Of a stretch of 6,801 bases of DNA, positions 5,669 to 6,801 are shown one piece after another. The notes beneath the pieces are model-generated. The model searched no databases. It was not told the DNA's origin and saw only the letters and a list, made by a program, of their open reading frames with translations. The translations under genes were made by a program, and so were the position numbers. The stretch's first letter is position 1, and every line of letters starts with the position of its first letter. This DNA comes from a bacterium (lineage in GTDB: Bacteria; Muiribacteriota; Ozemobacteria; Ozemobacterales; Ozemobacteraceae), in the NCBI GenBank assembly GCA_016192885.1, contig JACPTH010000503.1:1-6801 (forward strand), in the 5' to 3' direction.

Positions 5669-6801
5669 AGATATTCCTTGATCTTCTCATGAAAGCGGGA
5701 ATAAACCCAGGAAATACCGACCAGGATGAAACCTAGAATTACAAAGGAAAATACTCGATAGTTCTGATTTAGTTCTCTTAAATCATAAACGAACAGCTTA
5801 ATCATGCAAAGGAACAGAAGGGAAAGCCCTGAATATCGTAGGATTTTTTGTCGCAAAGGAAATCCGAAAAATAGGAGAAGGACCCCTTGCGCCCCCCACG
5901 CGGCGGTTAAGAATTTTCCGGAAACTTCAAGATATAAAAGAAAAGCCAGAAGGAAGGAAGCCAAAATGGAGAATATAAAACTTGAATTCACATCTAAAAA
6001 ATCCCGGAAATTTGTTCGTTCAAAAGATAAATTCTCGCAAGACCGCGGAAAAAGGAATTGGCAAATGTACAAACTTGTTATCATGACTCCGCCGATAAAC
6101 CATCGATTTGAATGAAATGAAAAACCCTGGGGATCAAAAAGATCGGTTGTCCAAGCTTGAAAAACCGAAACGCATGCAAGTAAAATGCTTTGTCTGCGAA
6201 GGTCGGGCATATCCCAATGGTTCCCAAGACCGAGAAGGATGACGGAAAAAATTCCCCAAGCTGGCGCAGCAAGGTAACGTCCAAATTCGAATCTAATCGC
6301 AACCGCAGCTAATATTGTTGGGAGAAATAGATATAACTTTACGAAGTCTTTATCCGAAGCCTCATATTCCAAACCATCGGGATCCTTGCTACACCGCGAG
6401 AAAAGATGGCAGAAAAAGATTATCAGCGGGATAATCGTAAGCGCCCGATGTGAGATCCCCGCGGTGGCTCCGGGGATTGAAAGGTTAGCGACGAAAACTC
6501 TAGCGAAGGTAATCACCGCGAAAAAATGCCCCTGTTGCCGCAAAAGTGGAAGCCGCCACCGACAGGATGCTTCGATCAAAATTAAAGCCATAATTCCCCA
6601 GCCTATGGCAAGGGCAGGGGGCGGAAGAATATACCAAAGCCAAATCCCCCCAAATACCGATGAAATGAAAATTGCATCTTCCATGCTCCCGACAAACTTT
6701 TTCTCCGGAGCGCTAAGAGAATTTGAAACCGAGGGCAAAAGTAGCGCTCTAAATAGAGCGTTAAGAAGATATAAAACCCCGGGAAAGCCCATCAAAATAG
6801 A
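5665..6801 (-). CDS. DUF2339-like polytopic membrane protein, 5' end outside window
   Basis: The frame is open to the window edge, so the N-terminus is missing; the TTG at 6795 has no ribosome site and is not taken as the start. The visible part, about 378 aa, is mostly hydrophobic helices. Counting from the codon at 6795, the end LRYSGLSLLFLCMIKLF (319-335), VYDLRELNQNYRVFSF (336-351), then VILGFILVGISWVYSRF strongly resembles the C-terminus of DUF2339 proteins, which are large multi-pass inner-membrane proteins, often 800 aa or more, of unknown function. The same layout appears three times: an AWG-type motif, a hydrophobic helix, an LxR loop, another helix and an end in (D/N)L, at about 62-105, 176-219 and 297-339. 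This points to internal repeats. The stop overlaps the TTG start of the M48 protease by 4 nt, so both are made from one mRNA and may form one complex. The family assignment rests on recall of the C-terminal pattern. Confidence 0.75.
   Translation of the reverse strand, partial: SILMGFPGVLYLLNALFRALLLPSVSNSLSAPEKKFVGSMEDAIFISSVFGGIWLWYILPPPALAIGWGIMALILIEASCRWRLPLLRQQGHFFAVITFARVFVANLSIPGATAGISHRALTIIPLIIFFCHLFSRCSKDPDGLEYEASDKDFVKLYLFLPTILAAVAIRFEFGRYLAAPAWGIFSVILLGLGNHWDMPDLRRQSILLACVSVFQAWTTDLFDPQGFSFHSNRWFIGGVMITSLYICQFLFPRSCENLSFERTNFRDFLDVNSSFIFSILASFLLAFLLYLEVSGKFLTAAWGAQGVLLLFFGFPLRQKILRYSGLSLLFLCMIKLFVYDLRELNQNYRVFSFVILGFILVGISWVYSRFHEKIKEYL
5675..5679 (-). promoter_or_regulatory. Shine-Dalgarno deciding the TTG start of the protease
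   Basis: Read leftward, AAGGA ends 6 nt before the TTG at 5668, inside the last codons of the upstream membrane-protein gene. With the TTGA start/stop overlap at 5665-5668, it indicates translational coupling of the two genes. Confidence 0.65.

Noticed and set aside
6793..6795. TTG at 6795 as the true start of the DUF2339-like protein
   Set aside because: The frame stays open to the window edge, no ribosome site precedes it, and family members are much longer, so the gene is treated as cut by the window.
1..6801. CRISPR array, tRNA, rRNA, insertion sequence or phage genes
   Set aside because: No regularly spaced repeats, no tRNA cloverleaf, no transposase or phage motifs, and no terminal inverted repeats flanking a gene were seen.

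Overview
The window looks like chromosomal DNA of a free-living, probably diderm (Gram-negative-type) bacterium of moderate-to-low GC, about 40% by eye. The evidence is an exported TPR protein with a signal peptide, a membrane-anchored extracytoplasmic double-Cache sensor, an M48 metalloprotease of the envelope quality-control type, and a DUF2339-like polytopic membrane protein. Shine-Dalgarno sites are purine-rich (GGAGG, AAGGA), and at least one TTG start is used. No phage, plasmid, IS, CRISPR, tRNA or rRNA signature was seen. The phylum cannot be named from the sequence.

Layout. Positions 1-377 have no convincing gene. They hold a run of inverted repeats, a 21-bp imperfect direct repeat and one good rightward intrinsic terminator (269-302). 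A small leftward zinc-ribbon protein follows (378-515, possibly from 566). It is divergent from a rightward three-gene cluster: a Cache-only membrane sensor (597-1901), an exported TPR protein (1905-3527, 3 nt after the previous stop) and a cytoplasmic TPR-like helical-repeat protein (3550-4635, with a strong Shine-Dalgarno site). A 49-bp convergent gap separates this from a leftward pair: a DUF2339-like membrane protein running off the right edge (5665-6801, 5' end missing), whose stop overlaps the TTG start of an M48 metalloprotease (4685-5668).

How the genes may work together (inference). The rightward cluster places a ligand-sensing extracytoplasmic domain with no visible signalling output next to one TPR scaffold outside the inner membrane and one inside the cell. 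This would suit a scaffold-based envelope complex rather than a classical two-component or chemotaxis pathway. The leftward pair couples an envelope protease to a large multi-pass membrane protein at the translational level. The two clusters converge, so co-regulation is not shown. The M48-plus-TPR content recalls BepA, where both modules are in one polypeptide, but here they are in separate genes.
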